A stretch of 53,244 nucleotides of DNA from Candidatus Sulfotelmatobacter sp. (lineage in GTDB: Bacteria > Acidobacteriota > Terriglobia > Terriglobales > Acidobacteriaceae), in contig JASHNU010000022.1 of assembly GCA_030041475.1 (NCBI GenBank), positions 1 through 53,244 on the forward strand, read 5' to 3'. The position numbers and the translations under genes were made by a program. Under the pieces are notes generated by a model, which was given only the letters and a program-made list of their open reading frames with translations, did not search any database and was not told where the DNA came from. Shown here piece by piece: positions 17,639-25,865 of this stretch (positions within the stretch are counted from its first letter, which is position 1; every line of letters begins with the position of its first letter).

Positions 17639-19750
17639 ATGAAAAATGCCGCACGCCTCGCTCGCTTTAGTGCAGCGCTACTAGCGATTGCCGGTTTGGG
17701 GTGGGTCCTGGCTGGTCAGGCTGCCCAGCCTGATCAGCAAGGTCTGCCCACGGATTGGTCGCACCGCCATCTCATCTTTTCCCAGCCAGCGACAGATGAG
17801 CAGGCCGCCAGCGTTGCGCAAGATCCGCGCTACTGGCAGCAATGGTACCGGCAGAATATTGTTCGCGTGTTGCCCCCCAGCGAAGGGGACTTCGGTGACG
17901 GGGGCTTCGGCCAGCCTGGCCGGTTTGCACCTCGCGGGTTCGGCGGCAATCAGGGGATTCAGGGCGATTGGTCGGAGGATCTCGGCATGGGGGCGAATGC
18001 AGGAGCGGGTGTTTTTCCTGCCAAGTACGAGTTTCAGCCGGGCATTGCCAGCTGCAGCGATTATGTGGTTTTCAGCACCGGGCTGGCGGGTTCCACTTCT
18101 CAGGCTACAGTTGTGGCATATAACAACCTCTACTCCGGCTGCATCGGCCAGGCACCCTCAGTGTATTGGGCCTACAATACGGGCGGCCCGATTTACACAT
18201 CGCCCGCCATCTCCGGGGATGGAACACAGGTAGCCTTCGTCCAGTCGACTGCCGGAACGAGCGGACTCGCCAGCCTCGTCTTGTTGACATTCAAAGCCGG
18301 TGGCACAGTCGGCTCACCGGCCTCAATCACCACTGTTTCTGGGAGTTCGTATCGTACCTGCACGGCCCCCTGCATGACAGAGGTCCCTCTCGTGAACGGC
18401 TCCGGCACCCAGATTGATGACCGCACCTCTTCCGCGTTCCCGGACTACAAGCACGACACGATTTGGGTTGGTGGGGCTTTCGGCTGGCTGCACAAAATTA
18501 CTGGCGTGTTTCGCGGCAATCCTGCCGAAGTGAAAACCGGCGGATATCCCGTTCCCGTGAGCGGCGCGGTTTCCCTCTCCAGTCCTGTGTACGATCAAAC
18601 GTCTGGCGATGTTTTTGTCGGCGATTCCGGCGGGTATCTGTATCGCGTGACTACTACCGGGACGCCGATCGTAACTCCCTCCGGACAGATCGATCACGGC
18701 ACGGGATTGGTTGCCGGACCGATCGTCGACTCGACCGCCGAGAAGATTTACGTCTTTTCCTCCAGCGACGGCGGCGCCTCCTGCGCAGGCTCACCATGCA
18801 CTGGCGTCTTTCAACTCGCCGTGCTCTTTGGATCTGGCACGACTGGCGCAGAAGTCGAAGTGGGTACGAGCTCTCTGACTCCCAGTCCTCTGTATGAGGG
18901 TGCTTTCGATAACGCCTACGAGAGTTCGGCGAACGCGACCGGGAGTCTCTATGTCTGCGGCAACACCGGCGGCGCGCCCACCATTTACAAGATTCCAATC
19001 ACCACCAGCACGATGGGGACTGTGCTCACGGGCACGACGTTAACCAGTGCTGCGACCGCCTGCTCGCCCGTCACCGATGTATCCAACCCGAATGCGACTC
19101 CGAATCCGAACGAATGGATTTTCGCCAGCGCCCAGAACAGCGGCTCGGGCAACAACTGTGCCAGCGGCGGCTGCATCATGAACCTGGTGGTCAAACCGTG
19201 GCAGGCTTCCACCGCTTACGTCGTGGGCCAGGAAGTGCTCGACACCAACTTTCAGATTCAGGTTGTAAGAACCGCCGGTACATCGAAAGCTACGATGCCT
19301 ACCTGGAGCACAACTGTTGGCGGCTCCACGAGCGATGGAGCCAACTTAAGATGGCTGAACCAGGGCCCTCTCGCAGCGTCTTATGCGACCTGGCTTCCGA
19401 GTCACGCCTACACTACCGGCCAGGAGATTGTCGACAGCAACGGCAACATTGAACTCGCGACTGTTAATGCGAACTCCAAGGCAGGCACGCATCCCACATG
19501 GAAAACCGCCGTAGACGCAACGACCAGCGAAGGAGTTGGCTTGGAGAAATGGCTAAACGTGGGCGCCATCGCCACTGCCAGCCAGGCCGCCGCAGGAGGT
19601 ACTGGCGGGATTATTATGGACAACGTTGTGGGATCGGGCACTCTTGCTGGAGCCTCGCAGATCTATTATTCGACACAGAGCAATCAAACCTGCGGAACTT
19701 CCGGCACTGGCGGTTGCGCCGTCCAGGCCTCGCAATCTGCATTACAATAG
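17639..19750 (+). CDS. Secreted protein with beta-propeller-like body and two C-terminal carbohydrate-binding-like repeats
   Basis: 703 aa from ATG 17639 (GGAG upstream, and the signal peptide MKNAARLARFSAALLAIAGL begins here). After a Gly-rich linker (GFGQPGRFAPRGFGGNQG) the body has repeated blades such as PIYTSPAISGDGTQVAFV, AVSLSSPVYDQTSGDVFVGDSGGYLYRV and GLVAGPIVDSTAEKIYVFSS, reminiscent of PQQ/NHL-type propellers. Two tandem repeats near residues 575-690 each begin W-x(5)-Y-x-x-G-Q-E and end W-L-N-x-G, resembling small CBM5/12-like or fibronectin-like modules. Many Cys pairs suggest disulfides in the periplasm or outside. It lies 22 bases before the precursor peptide gene, so it is probably in the same transcript. 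Its exact function is unknown. Confidence 0.8.
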   Translation: MKNAARLARFSAALLAIAGLGWVLAGQAAQPDQQGLPTDWSHRHLIFSQPATDEQAASVAQDPRYWQQWYRQNIVRVLPPSEGDFGDGGFGQPGRFAPRGFGGNQGIQGDWSEDLGMGANAGAGVFPAKYEFQPGIASCSDYVVFSTGLAGSTSQATVVAYNNLYSGCIGQAPSVYWAYNTGGPIYTSPAISGDGTQVAFVQSTAGTSGLASLVLLTFKAGGTVGSPASITTVSGSSYRTCTAPCMTEVPLVNGSGTQIDDRTSSAFPDYKHDTIWVGGAFGWLHKITGVFRGNPAEVKTGGYPVPVSGAVSLSSPVYDQTSGDVFVGDSGGYLYRVTTTGTPIVTPSGQIDHGTGLVAGPIVDSTAEKIYVFSSSDGGASCAGSPCTGVFQLAVLFGSGTTGAEVEVGTSSLTPSPLYEGAFDNAYESSANATGSLYVCGNTGGAPTIYKIPITTSTMGTVLTGTTLTSAATACSPVTDVSNPNATPNPNEWIFASAQNSGSGNNCASGGCIMNLVVKPWQASTAYVVGQEVLDTNFQIQVVRTAGTSKATMPTWSTTVGGSTSDGANLRWLNQGPLAASYATWLPSHAYTTGQEIVDSNGNIELATVNANSKAGTHPTWKTAVDATTSEGVGLEKWLNVGAIATASQAAAGGTGGIIMDNVVGSGTLAGASQIYYSTQSNQTCGTSGTGGCAVQASQSALQ

Positions 19751-19772
19751 TCAGACACTGTTAGGTTCTTCT

Positions 19773-19940
19773 ATGCCGATGAACGATTTGTCTTCCGATA
19801 GACCCCGCACGCCAGTCAAGAAAAAGCCGTACGAGAAACCCTCGTTTCGTCGCGAGCAGGTATTCGTGACGAGCGCTCTCTCCTGCGGCAAAGTCACTAC
19901 CACGCAGAGTGGCTGCGGTATGAACACCAAGTTGTCATGA
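19773..19940 (+). CDS. Putative RiPP precursor peptide
   Basis: 55 aa, ATG 19773 (another in-frame ATG at 19779). The N-terminal 30 residues are charged and leader-like, with KKKPYEKPSFRREQVF (16-31). The C-terminal part, TSALSCGKVTTTQSGCGMN (33-51), is short, rich in Thr/Ser/Gly, with Cys38 and Cys48, and the peptide ends in Ser55. Its stop overlaps the start of the next gene (ATGA), showing translational coupling to the peptidase, HPr-kinase-like, PqqD-like and radical SAM genes. Short KPY-KP leader peptides with ALSCGK-like cores beside PqqD and radical SAM genes fit a ribosomally made, modified peptide. The core boundary and the modification are not known. Confidence 0.78.
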   Translation: MPMNDLSSDRPRTPVKKKPYEKPSFRREQVFVTSALSCGKVTTTQSGCGMNTKLS

Positions 19941-20428
19941 ATCCTGCGCTACAGTCCGATGCGCATGCGGTCCGGTGTGATCTTGCCGCGGAGGTCCTGC
20001 GATCATCGGGCCGTTTGCGCTTGCGCGTAACTGGATGGAGCATGCTGCCCGCCGTGTGGCCCGGAGACACGCTCCTCATCGATCGCTCAGATGCTGATCG
20101 CGTCTCGGAGGGCGATGTCGTCCTGTTCGCGCGCGAGCGCAGATTCTTCGTTCATCGCGTTGTGAAAAAGAACTCGGAAGGATCGAAGATTCTGGCCCGC
20201 GGTGACGCGATGCCGCATCCGGACCCTCCGTTCGCGCAGTGCGACCTCATGGGAAAGGTCAGCGTAATTCTGCGCAAAGACAAGTGCATCGTGCCACGCT
20301 CGAGGTTGAGCTTCGCTGAGCGCGTCATCTCGGCTCTGGCTCAACGGTCAGCAGTCGCGGCGCGTGCGATTGTGGCTGTGCACGAATTGTTTCACAATCC
20401 GTGCGACGTTTCTCTAAGTTCAAATTAG
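19937..20428 (+). CDS. S24/S26-type signal-peptidase-like protease, soluble
   Basis: 163 aa, start ATG 19937 overlapping the precursor stop. Signal-peptidase boxes are visible: VTGWSMLPAVWPGD (31-44) with the nucleophile Ser35, EGDVVLF (58-64), FFVHRVV (70-76) and LARGDAMP (86-93). The base is probably His73 (HR, as in ER-type/SipW peptidases) rather than the Lys of LepB. No transmembrane anchor is seen at either end, unlike housekeeping signal peptidases, so it probably works in the cytoplasm. In this context it is the best candidate for removing the leader of the 55-aa precursor. That role is inferred from position and has not been shown for this protein. Confidence 0.82.
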   Translation: MNPALQSDAHAVRCDLAAEVLRSSGRLRLRVTGWSMLPAVWPGDTLLIDRSDADRVSEGDVVLFARERRFFVHRVVKKNSEGSKILARGDAMPHPDPPFAQCDLMGKVSVILRKDKCIVPRSRLSFAERVISALAQRSAVAARAIVAVHELFHNPCDVSLSSN

Positions 20429-20449
20429 TAGTACCGAGCGAGCCGTCCA

Positions 20450-21265
20450 TTGCCCCAACCAACTGCCGAGATCGGAGGCCTGTCGCTGGTCATTGAAGTT
20501 GGAGGTATGCCTGTGCGCGTCAACACCGACGACCCGGCATTCCTCGATATGCTGCAAGCTCGTTACTCCGGTTTTGTCGTCATTGGTGCGCACGCGGAAA
20601 TGGAGTTCGACGTTGAACTCACCGGACCCGCTTTTTCAGATCCTGACGCCGAAGTGCGCGTCACTTACTGCTCGGGACGGTGGCGCCTGACTCGCGGCGA
20701 CTTCCTGGCCGAATGGGAGCCGGCAGCCGGGCTCGGCTGGATTCGTCAATCGGCGAATCCTTATTCGATTGATGCCGTGCTGCGCATCGTTCACACGCTT
20801 GTGTTGGCCCGCCAGGGAGGTTTTCTGCTGCACTCCGCCAGCGCCATTCGCAACGGCAAGGCATTCTTGTTCGCCGGAGTTTCTGGTGCGGGCAAGACGA
20901 CCATCTCCCGCCTCGCGCCTCCGGACGTCACGCTTCTCACCGACGAGATTTCGTGTGTCCGCCGGCAGGCAGACTCCTATGTTGCCTTTGGCACTCCCTT
21001 CACCGGCGAACTCGCGAAGGTGGGCGAGAATACTTCGGCGCCTATTGCCGCTGCTTATTTGCTGGCCCAGGGATCGGAGAATCGCATCGATTCCATCTCG
21101 CCCGCTGAAGCCGCGCGATCTCTGCTGGCCAACACTCTCTTTTTCGCAGAAGATGAAGAATTAGTGCGCTCCGCTTTTCATTCCATCTTCGAGTTCGTAA
21201 GCCGCGTACCAGTTTCGCGTCTCACCTTCGTCCCCGATTCGCGCGCTTGGGAGCTGATCCCTTGA
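20450..21265 (+). CDS. HPr-kinase/phosphorylase-like P-loop protein of the RiPP cluster
   Basis: 271 aa, start TTG 20450 (no better start; GAGCGAG upstream). Residues 1-125 are a beta-rich N-terminal domain. The C-terminal part has the HprK-like P-loop GVSGAGKTT (143-151), an Asp-Glu pair (D165, E166) and the preceding FLLHSASAI, as in HprK homologues of peptide clusters. The HprK family phosphorylates Ser of HPr. Relatives in some lasso-peptide clusters (paeninodin type) phosphorylate the C-terminal Ser of a precursor, and the precursor here ends in Ser55. The gene overlaps the PqqD-like gene by four bases (TTGA). Kinase activity is likely from the P-loop; the substrate is inferred. Confidence 0.82.
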   Translation: MPQPTAEIGGLSLVIEVGGMPVRVNTDDPAFLDMLQARYSGFVVIGAHAEMEFDVELTGPAFSDPDAEVRVTYCSGRWRLTRGDFLAEWEPAAGLGWIRQSANPYSIDAVLRIVHTLVLARQGGFLLHSASAIRNGKAFLFAGVSGAGKTTISRLAPPDVTLLTDEISCVRRQADSYVAFGTPFTGELAKVGENTSAPIAAAYLLAQGSENRIDSISPAEAARSLLANTLFFAEDEELVRSAFHSIFEFVSRVPVSRLTFVPDSRAWELIP

Positions 21266-21594
21266 GCCGCCTCTACGTGGCACGCAATCCCCGGGTTGCA
21301 GCGCGTTGTCTCGACGGCGAGATGATGATCATGTCGGGGCGCGACTCGACGCTCTTCACCTTGAACAAGACGGCGACCATTTTGTGGCAGGCCGCTGACG
21401 GCGCCACTCCTTTGGACGAGATCGTGGAACACCGTATCTGCTCTGAATTTGACGTCGAGCCAGCCGATGCTCTGCAGGACGCTGAGCAACTGGCGCGCGA
21501 GCTGGCCAGCCACGAAGTTTTGCAGATTTCCGACCAGCCGATTCCGCAACGAATTCCCGGCGGGCCAACCCGTGATGCTGGAGGATCCCGATGA
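21262..21594 (+). CDS. PqqD-like peptide-recognition protein (RRE)
   Basis: 110 aa. The start is taken as TTG 21262, which overlaps the HprK-like stop (TTGA); a TTG at 21247 would add five residues. The sequence has the PqqD fold signature: VARNPRVAARCLDGEMMIM, a beta-hairpin ending LFTLNKTATILWQA, then DGATPLDEIVEHRI and the helix DALQDAEQLARELASHEVLQI. PqqD proteins are RiPP recognition elements that bind the leader of a precursor and present it to the radical SAM enzyme. Its stop overlaps the radical SAM start (ATGA). It fits as the leader-binding partner for the 55-aa peptide. Confidence 0.88.
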   Translation: MSRLYVARNPRVAARCLDGEMMIMSGRDSTLFTLNKTATILWQAADGATPLDEIVEHRICSEFDVEPADALQDAEQLARELASHEVLQISDQPIPQRIPGGPTRDAGGSR

Positions 21595-22700
21595 GCAGCC
21601 TTCTGCAGGAGATGACCGACAAGGCTCTCGCACTCGGCGTTCCACTCAGCGTGCAGCTCGACCTTACTTACCGGTGCAACGAGCGCTGCGTCCACTGCTA
21701 TCTCGACCACGAAGATCACGGCGAGATGACGACCGTGGAAATCAAGCACCTGCTCGATGAAATGGCTGAGGCCGGCGTCTTCATTCTGACCCTTAGTGGC
21801 GGCGAGATCTTTCTGCGCAAGGATTTCTTCGAGCTTTTGGAATATGCCCGTAGTCTCATGTTCTGCGTGAAGCTCAAGACCAATGCGGTCATGATTCGCG
21901 AGAAGGAAGCTGCTCGACTGCGCGATCTCAATATTCAGTCCATACAGATCAGTATTTACTCCCACCGGCCGGAGATTCATGACGCCATCACGCTGGTGCC
22001 GGGCTCGCTCAAGCGTTCGCTTGACGCCGTCCGTTTTCTCAAGTCGCAGGGCCTGCGCGTCATCATCGCTAACGTCCTGATGACTGAGAACATGCAGGAC
22101 TACTCCTCGGTTCGCGCGCTCTCGGCCGAACTGGGCGTGGAGTGCACGCTCGATCCGACCGTCACGCCGATGATGGACGGCAACCGCTCCGTTCTGAAGC
22201 TTGGTGTGGATCAGAATGCGCTGCGCCAGGTCTTCCGCGACCCGGCGCTGGTCGGCGATGTGGATGAATTCTGTGCCATTCCCGCGAAAGCCTCGGAGAG
22301 CGAGCTGGATGCGCTGCCCTGCAGCGCCGGCCACTCCGCCTGCTACGTTTCACCCTACGGGGATGTTTTTCCCTGTGTGCAGTTCCCGCTGCCCACCGGC
22401 AATGTGCGCAGCCGGCGCTTCATCGACATTTGGCGGCACTCCGAGCGCATGAATGAGGTGCGTTCCATCCGGGTGAAGGATCTGACGACGTGCACGCAGT
22501 GTACTCACGTTACTCAATGCACCCGCTGTCCGGGCTTGGCCTTCATGGAAGGAAATATGCGCGGGCCTTCCTCCCAGGATTGCGAGAAATCGTTCGCCAG
22601 AACGGGCATCCCGTCGGCCAACATGCTATCCCGACGGCGGCCTGCGCCGAACCTGGTGCAGATTCGCGCGCTTCCGACGTTGGCCGGCGCGACCGCGTGA
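21591..22700 (+). CDS. Radical SAM/SPASM peptide-modifying enzyme (PqqE-like)
   Basis: 369 aa, start ATG 21591 with GGAGG upstream, overlapping the PqqD-like stop. The radical SAM CxxxCxxC is Cys29, Cys33, Cys36 (YRCNERCVHCY), followed by the GGE motif (LSGGEIFL). The C-terminal third is a SPASM/twitch domain with Cys-rich segments (PCSAGHSACYVSPYGDVFPC, then TCTQCTHVTQCTRC, then DCEKS), which would hold two auxiliary [4Fe-4S] clusters as in PqqE and AnSME-like enzymes. It would make a radical-based change, such as a thioether or C-C crosslink, on the core. The precursor Cys38/Cys48 and Thr/Ser residues are candidate targets. Chemistry not determined. Confidence 0.92.
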   Translation: MSSLLQEMTDKALALGVPLSVQLDLTYRCNERCVHCYLDHEDHGEMTTVEIKHLLDEMAEAGVFILTLSGGEIFLRKDFFELLEYARSLMFCVKLKTNAVMIREKEAARLRDLNIQSIQISIYSHRPEIHDAITLVPGSLKRSLDAVRFLKSQGLRVIIANVLMTENMQDYSSVRALSAELGVECTLDPTVTPMMDGNRSVLKLGVDQNALRQVFRDPALVGDVDEFCAIPAKASESELDALPCSAGHSACYVSPYGDVFPCVQFPLPTGNVRSRRFIDIWRHSERMNEVRSIRVKDLTTCTQCTHVTQCTRCPGLAFMEGNMRGPSSQDCEKSFARTGIPSANMLSRRRPAPNLVQIRALPTLAGATA

Positions 22701-22732
22701 CTTCGCTTCGCACCTACAGGTCCAACTGAGCC

Positions 22733-23890
22733 ATGTCTGGGACCACGCTCGACGCTGAGTGGCAGTTGCTCCTGGCCGCTTGCTCCGATCGTTGTGGCTC
22801 TGAAAAATCGGCCTCGCTGCGCATGCTTCTCCAGCAGCCTGTTCGCTGGCAGGCGTTGCTCGCTCTCGCCGACCATCACGGCGTTCAGCCCATTCTGTTC
22901 CAGGCGGTTCAGAGTTTCAAAGATGCAGTCCCACCCGCGGAGATGCAGGCGCTCGAACAGAGCCTTCAGACGAACGTTCACAAATCGTTGCTTCTCGCGC
23001 GGGAGTTGATTCGCATCGTCGACCACTTGTCGTCGCTCAACCTCGAGGTCATGCCCTACAAGGGCCTCGCGCTGGCAGAATTGATCTACCATGACATTGC
23101 CCTGCGACAGTCTGGGGATATCGATCTTTTGATTCGCACCGACGATTTTCCACGTATTCGTGACGCCGTCCGCGAGCTCGGCTATATTCCGCAGACGCAT
23201 TTTTCTGAAGCAGAAGAGCGTGCCTACCTGAAGTCGGGATACGAGTGCGCCTTCGACGGCGCCGCAGGCCGCAATCTGCTTGAAGTACAGTGGGCGATTC
23301 AGCCGCGGTTTTATGCCGTGGATTTTGACATGTATGGCCTGTTCCAGCGCGCGGTCACGGTCACCGTCGCCGGCCGGCCCATGAAGACGCCCAGTCCCGC
23401 AGACCTTCTTGTTGTACTTTCCGCGCACGCCGCCAAGCATGCTTGGTCGCGACTGGTCTGGCTGTGCGATATCGCGCGGCTGGCGAGCGCTCCAGACCTG
23501 CCCTGGGATTCGATTGAGTCTGAGGCGCGAAGGTTGGGAACCGTGCGAATCGTGTGCGTAAGCCTGCTCCTGGCGAAAAGACTGTTCGGCGCCGCAATGC
23601 CGGCCAGGGCAGAGAGGCTTGCCGCTGCTGACTCTGCGTCAGTTTTGTTGGCGCAAGAAATTCAGACTCGAATCACGCGCGATGCCGCCATGGATGTCGA
23701 GTCGGCCGCATATTTTCGTTTGATGATGCGGCTCAGGGAAAGACGCGCTGACCGCGTGCGGTTTCTGCAAAGACTGATCTTCACGCCCGGTCCGGGCGAA
23801 TGGAATGCGATCCGCCTGCCACAGCCGTTATTTCCTCTGTATCGCCTGGTGCGTTTCTCGCGCTTGGCGGCGCGCTTGATGCGCACATAA
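22733..23890 (+). CDS. Nucleotidyltransferase-family protein of the RiPP cluster
   Basis: 385 aa, start ATG 22733. It has the nucleotidyltransferase signature of the uncharacterised PF14907-type family: MPYKGLALAELIY (107-119) followed by RQSGDIDLLI (125-134) with Asp129 and Asp131 as metal ligands. The rest is mostly helical. Homologues sit beside HPr-kinase-like genes in several lasso-peptide clusters, where they further modify a phosphorylated C-terminus. Here the same pair occurs with a precursor ending in Ser and a PqqD/radical SAM pair, but without lasso cyclase or B2 protease genes. It is separated from the radical SAM gene by 32 bases and is probably the last gene of the cluster. Confidence 0.82.
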   Translation: MSGTTLDAEWQLLLAACSDRCGSEKSASLRMLLQQPVRWQALLALADHHGVQPILFQAVQSFKDAVPPAEMQALEQSLQTNVHKSLLLARELIRIVDHLSSLNLEVMPYKGLALAELIYHDIALRQSGDIDLLIRTDDFPRIRDAVRELGYIPQTHFSEAEERAYLKSGYECAFDGAAGRNLLEVQWAIQPRFYAVDFDMYGLFQRAVTVTVAGRPMKTPSPADLLVVLSAHAAKHAWSRLVWLCDIARLASAPDLPWDSIESEARRLGTVRIVCVSLLLAKRLFGAAMPARAERLAAADSASVLLAQEIQTRITRDAAMDVESAAYFRLMMRLRERRADRVRFLQRLIFTPGPGEWNAIRLPQPLFPLYRLVRFSRLAARLMRT

Positions 23891-23940
23891 ATAAAATCGT
23901 CACACAAATTTGCGTGTGCATCGATTCAGCTGCGCGGCTG

Positions 23941-25137
23941 CTATGCGATTTCCTCTATCACTTCCACTTTCCAATTTCGGCAATACAAAAGAAACATCGC
24001 CACGCTTCCCAATAGCGGCACCATCAGCCCCGCCTTAAGCATTCCGACCTGACTGGACACAACTCCCACCAGCAAGGGAAGTAAGGCGCCGCCAACATTC
24101 GCCAGCACAAACATCAATGACCCTACCCGCGTCGCCGCCGGACCGAATTCGTGGGCCATCAGCGAAATCGTAATGGGATAAACAGCGGCAAGCCCCAAAC
24201 CGGCAAGGCATGCGCTTGCCACTACGCCGGCTAAACCGTGTGCAAGCACCAATCCCCCCATCCCGGCAAGTGCGATAAGCAAGCCCACCATCGCAAGTCG
24301 GACATCGGCGATCACTCGCAGCAGCAGCGGAGCCATCCATCGGCCCAGCATGATCATGCCGTAGAAAAATGAAGGCGTCATGACCGCTATCGTCGGAGTC
24401 AAACCGCCCAGGGTCTTCGAATATTTCGCCACCCATCCTCCGAAGGCCGTTTCCGTGCCCACATAAATCGGAAACAACAACGCCAGAGTGACAAGCGCGC
24501 TTCCCCTCCAATCAATCTTGGTAATTCCGCTTCCCGTGGTGGGTGCGGCGCGGGACGGCTCAACCACAGACGCAGGCATCGCGGCGATTCCCATTGCCAC
24601 CAGCAGCGAGAAGCCCGCCACTAAGTCCAGAAAAAGAGGAAGTCGCTTACAGTTAACTGCAGCGGCAATCAGAAAGGGGCAAGACACGGCGCCCATGCTC
24701 CAGCAAAAGTTCAGGACGTTCAGGGCTGCGCTCCGCCGTCCAGGATTCACCTCCGCCACCAACAAATTGGCCGCTGGAACGGTAAATCCATAACCTCCTC
24801 CGTAAAGGGCGATGCCCGCTATCCCCAGCGCTTTCGGGCCTCCAATGAGTAGAGCCGTCCCGACTGCCACCAGTACGAGCCCGACATTGATCGCGAATCG
24901 ATATCCACGGCGCGCGACCAACCATCCCGAGAGTGCGACCGTCAACGTCGCGGCGGCGTACTGCACGGTGAAAAGACTGCCCGCCTGAGAATCGCTCAGC
25001 GACCACCGGGCAGAAAGGTTCGGCAACATCGGACCGAGGAGCACGGTCGCAATCCCGATGGGCACGAATGATGCATATGCCGCCAGCGTCAGCGGTCTGG
25101 CGGAGGATGCGGCCCGGGCTGTGGTGGAAGCCGGCAT
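23941..25137 (-). CDS. MFS transporter (sugar/organic solute permease-like)
   Basis: 398 aa on the minus strand, start ATG 25137. Twelve hydrophobic segments are visible with the MFS loop RRGYRFAINVG after TM2 and a second-half counterpart near LGRWMAPLLLRVIADVR. The first segment has AAYASFVPIGIATVLLGPMLPNLSARWSLSDSQAG, typical of FucP/NarK-like or metabolite-efflux proteins. The substrate cannot be told from the sequence. It has no close partner: the RiPP cluster ends 50 bases beyond its 3' end on the opposite strand (convergent), and hypB lies upstream on the same strand. Confidence 0.87.
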   Translation of the reverse strand: MPASTTARAASSARPLTLAAYASFVPIGIATVLLGPMLPNLSARWSLSDSQAGSLFTVQYAAATLTVALSGWLVARRGYRFAINVGLVLVAVGTALLIGGPKALGIAGIALYGGGYGFTVPAANLLVAEVNPGRRSAALNVLNFCWSMGAVSCPFLIAAAVNCKRLPLFLDLVAGFSLLVAMGIAAMPASVVEPSRAAPTTGSGITKIDWRGSALVTLALLFPIYVGTETAFGGWVAKYSKTLGGLTPTIAVMTPSFFYGMIMLGRWMAPLLLRVIADVRLAMVGLLIALAGMGGLVLAHGLAGVVASACLAGLGLAAVYPITISLMAHEFGPAATRVGSLMFVLANVGGALLPLLVGVVSSQVGMLKAGLMVPLLGSVAMFLLYCRNWKVEVIEEIA

Positions 25138-25187
25138 AGAGAGTGTGCGCTACGCCACAGCTATTCCGCTGCGTACCGCTCGCTGAT

Positions 25188-25865
25188 TCAAATCTGTGCT
25201 ACCGATCTGTGTTCGGCCAATTTCTGGGAAAGAAAAGACTGGAATTCGTTCATCCCCGCGCCGGTCTTCGCCGACAAACGAAAAATCCGCATGCCAGGCC
25301 GCACCGATTGCACACTTCGTTGTGCAGCATCCCAGTTAAACTCGACCGCATCGGCCAGATCCGTTTTCGTCACAACGGCAACATCCGCGCTGTTGAAGAT
25401 GGTGGGATATTTCAGCGGCTTGTCTTCACCTTCGGTCACCGACAGCAACACCAGCCGCAAATTCTCTCCCAGATCGTAAGAAGACGGGCACACCAGGTTC
25501 CCCACGTTTTCAATAAACAGGAAATCCAGTTCCAGCTTCCAGTCTTGAAGTGCGTTCTGCACCATTGCCGCTTCCAGATGGCACAGGGTCCCGGTCGTGA
25601 TCTGCTTCACCGGCGCTTTACTCCGGGCCAGCCGCACAGCGTCATTTTCGGTCGCCAGGTCTCCCACTAATGCTGCCACGCGGAATTGCGGCTGCAACTG
25701 CGTCAGCATTTTTTCCAGGAACGTCGTTTTACCCGAGCCCGGACTTGAAACCAGGCTCACGACGAAGACTCCTGCGCCGCGAAACTGTTCGCGCAGAGCC
25801 CGCGCGATCACATCATTTTGTTTCAGCACATTCCTGCGGACTTCCACCAGCCGCGGCTCGCTCAT
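25188..25865 (-). CDS. hypB: Hydrogenase/nickel maturation GTPase HypB
   Basis: 225 aa from ATG 25865, which overlaps the hypA stop (ATGA). The P-loop SSPGSGKTT lies at 40-48, with GDLATENDA (68-76) as the switch region. The metal-binding CH pair of the G domain is Cys95-His96 (TGTLCHLEAAMV). VTKTDLAD is the NKxD-like guanine motif (T in place of N). The N-terminal His-rich or CxxCGC nickel stores found in some HypB are absent. HypB inserts nickel into [NiFe]-hydrogenase (or urease) with HypA. No hydrogenase gene is in the window, so the target is elsewhere. The open frame extends 40 codons upstream, but the overlapping ATG is the usual start. Confidence 0.93.
   Translation of the reverse strand: MSEPRLVEVRRNVLKQNDVIARALREQFRGAGVFVVSLVSSPGSGKTTFLEKMLTQLQPQFRVAALVGDLATENDAVRLARSKAPVKQITTGTLCHLEAAMVQNALQDWKLELDFLFIENVGNLVCPSSYDLGENLRLVLLSVTEGEDKPLKYPTIFNSADVAVVTKTDLADAVEFNWDAAQRSVQSVRPGMRIFRLSAKTGAGMNEFQSFLSQKLAEHRSVAQI

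Noticed and set aside
19773-23890. Lasso-peptide cluster
   Set aside because: HprK-like and nucleotidyltransferase genes occur in lasso clusters, but the asparagine-synthetase-like cyclase and the B2 protease are missing and a radical SAM enzyme is present.
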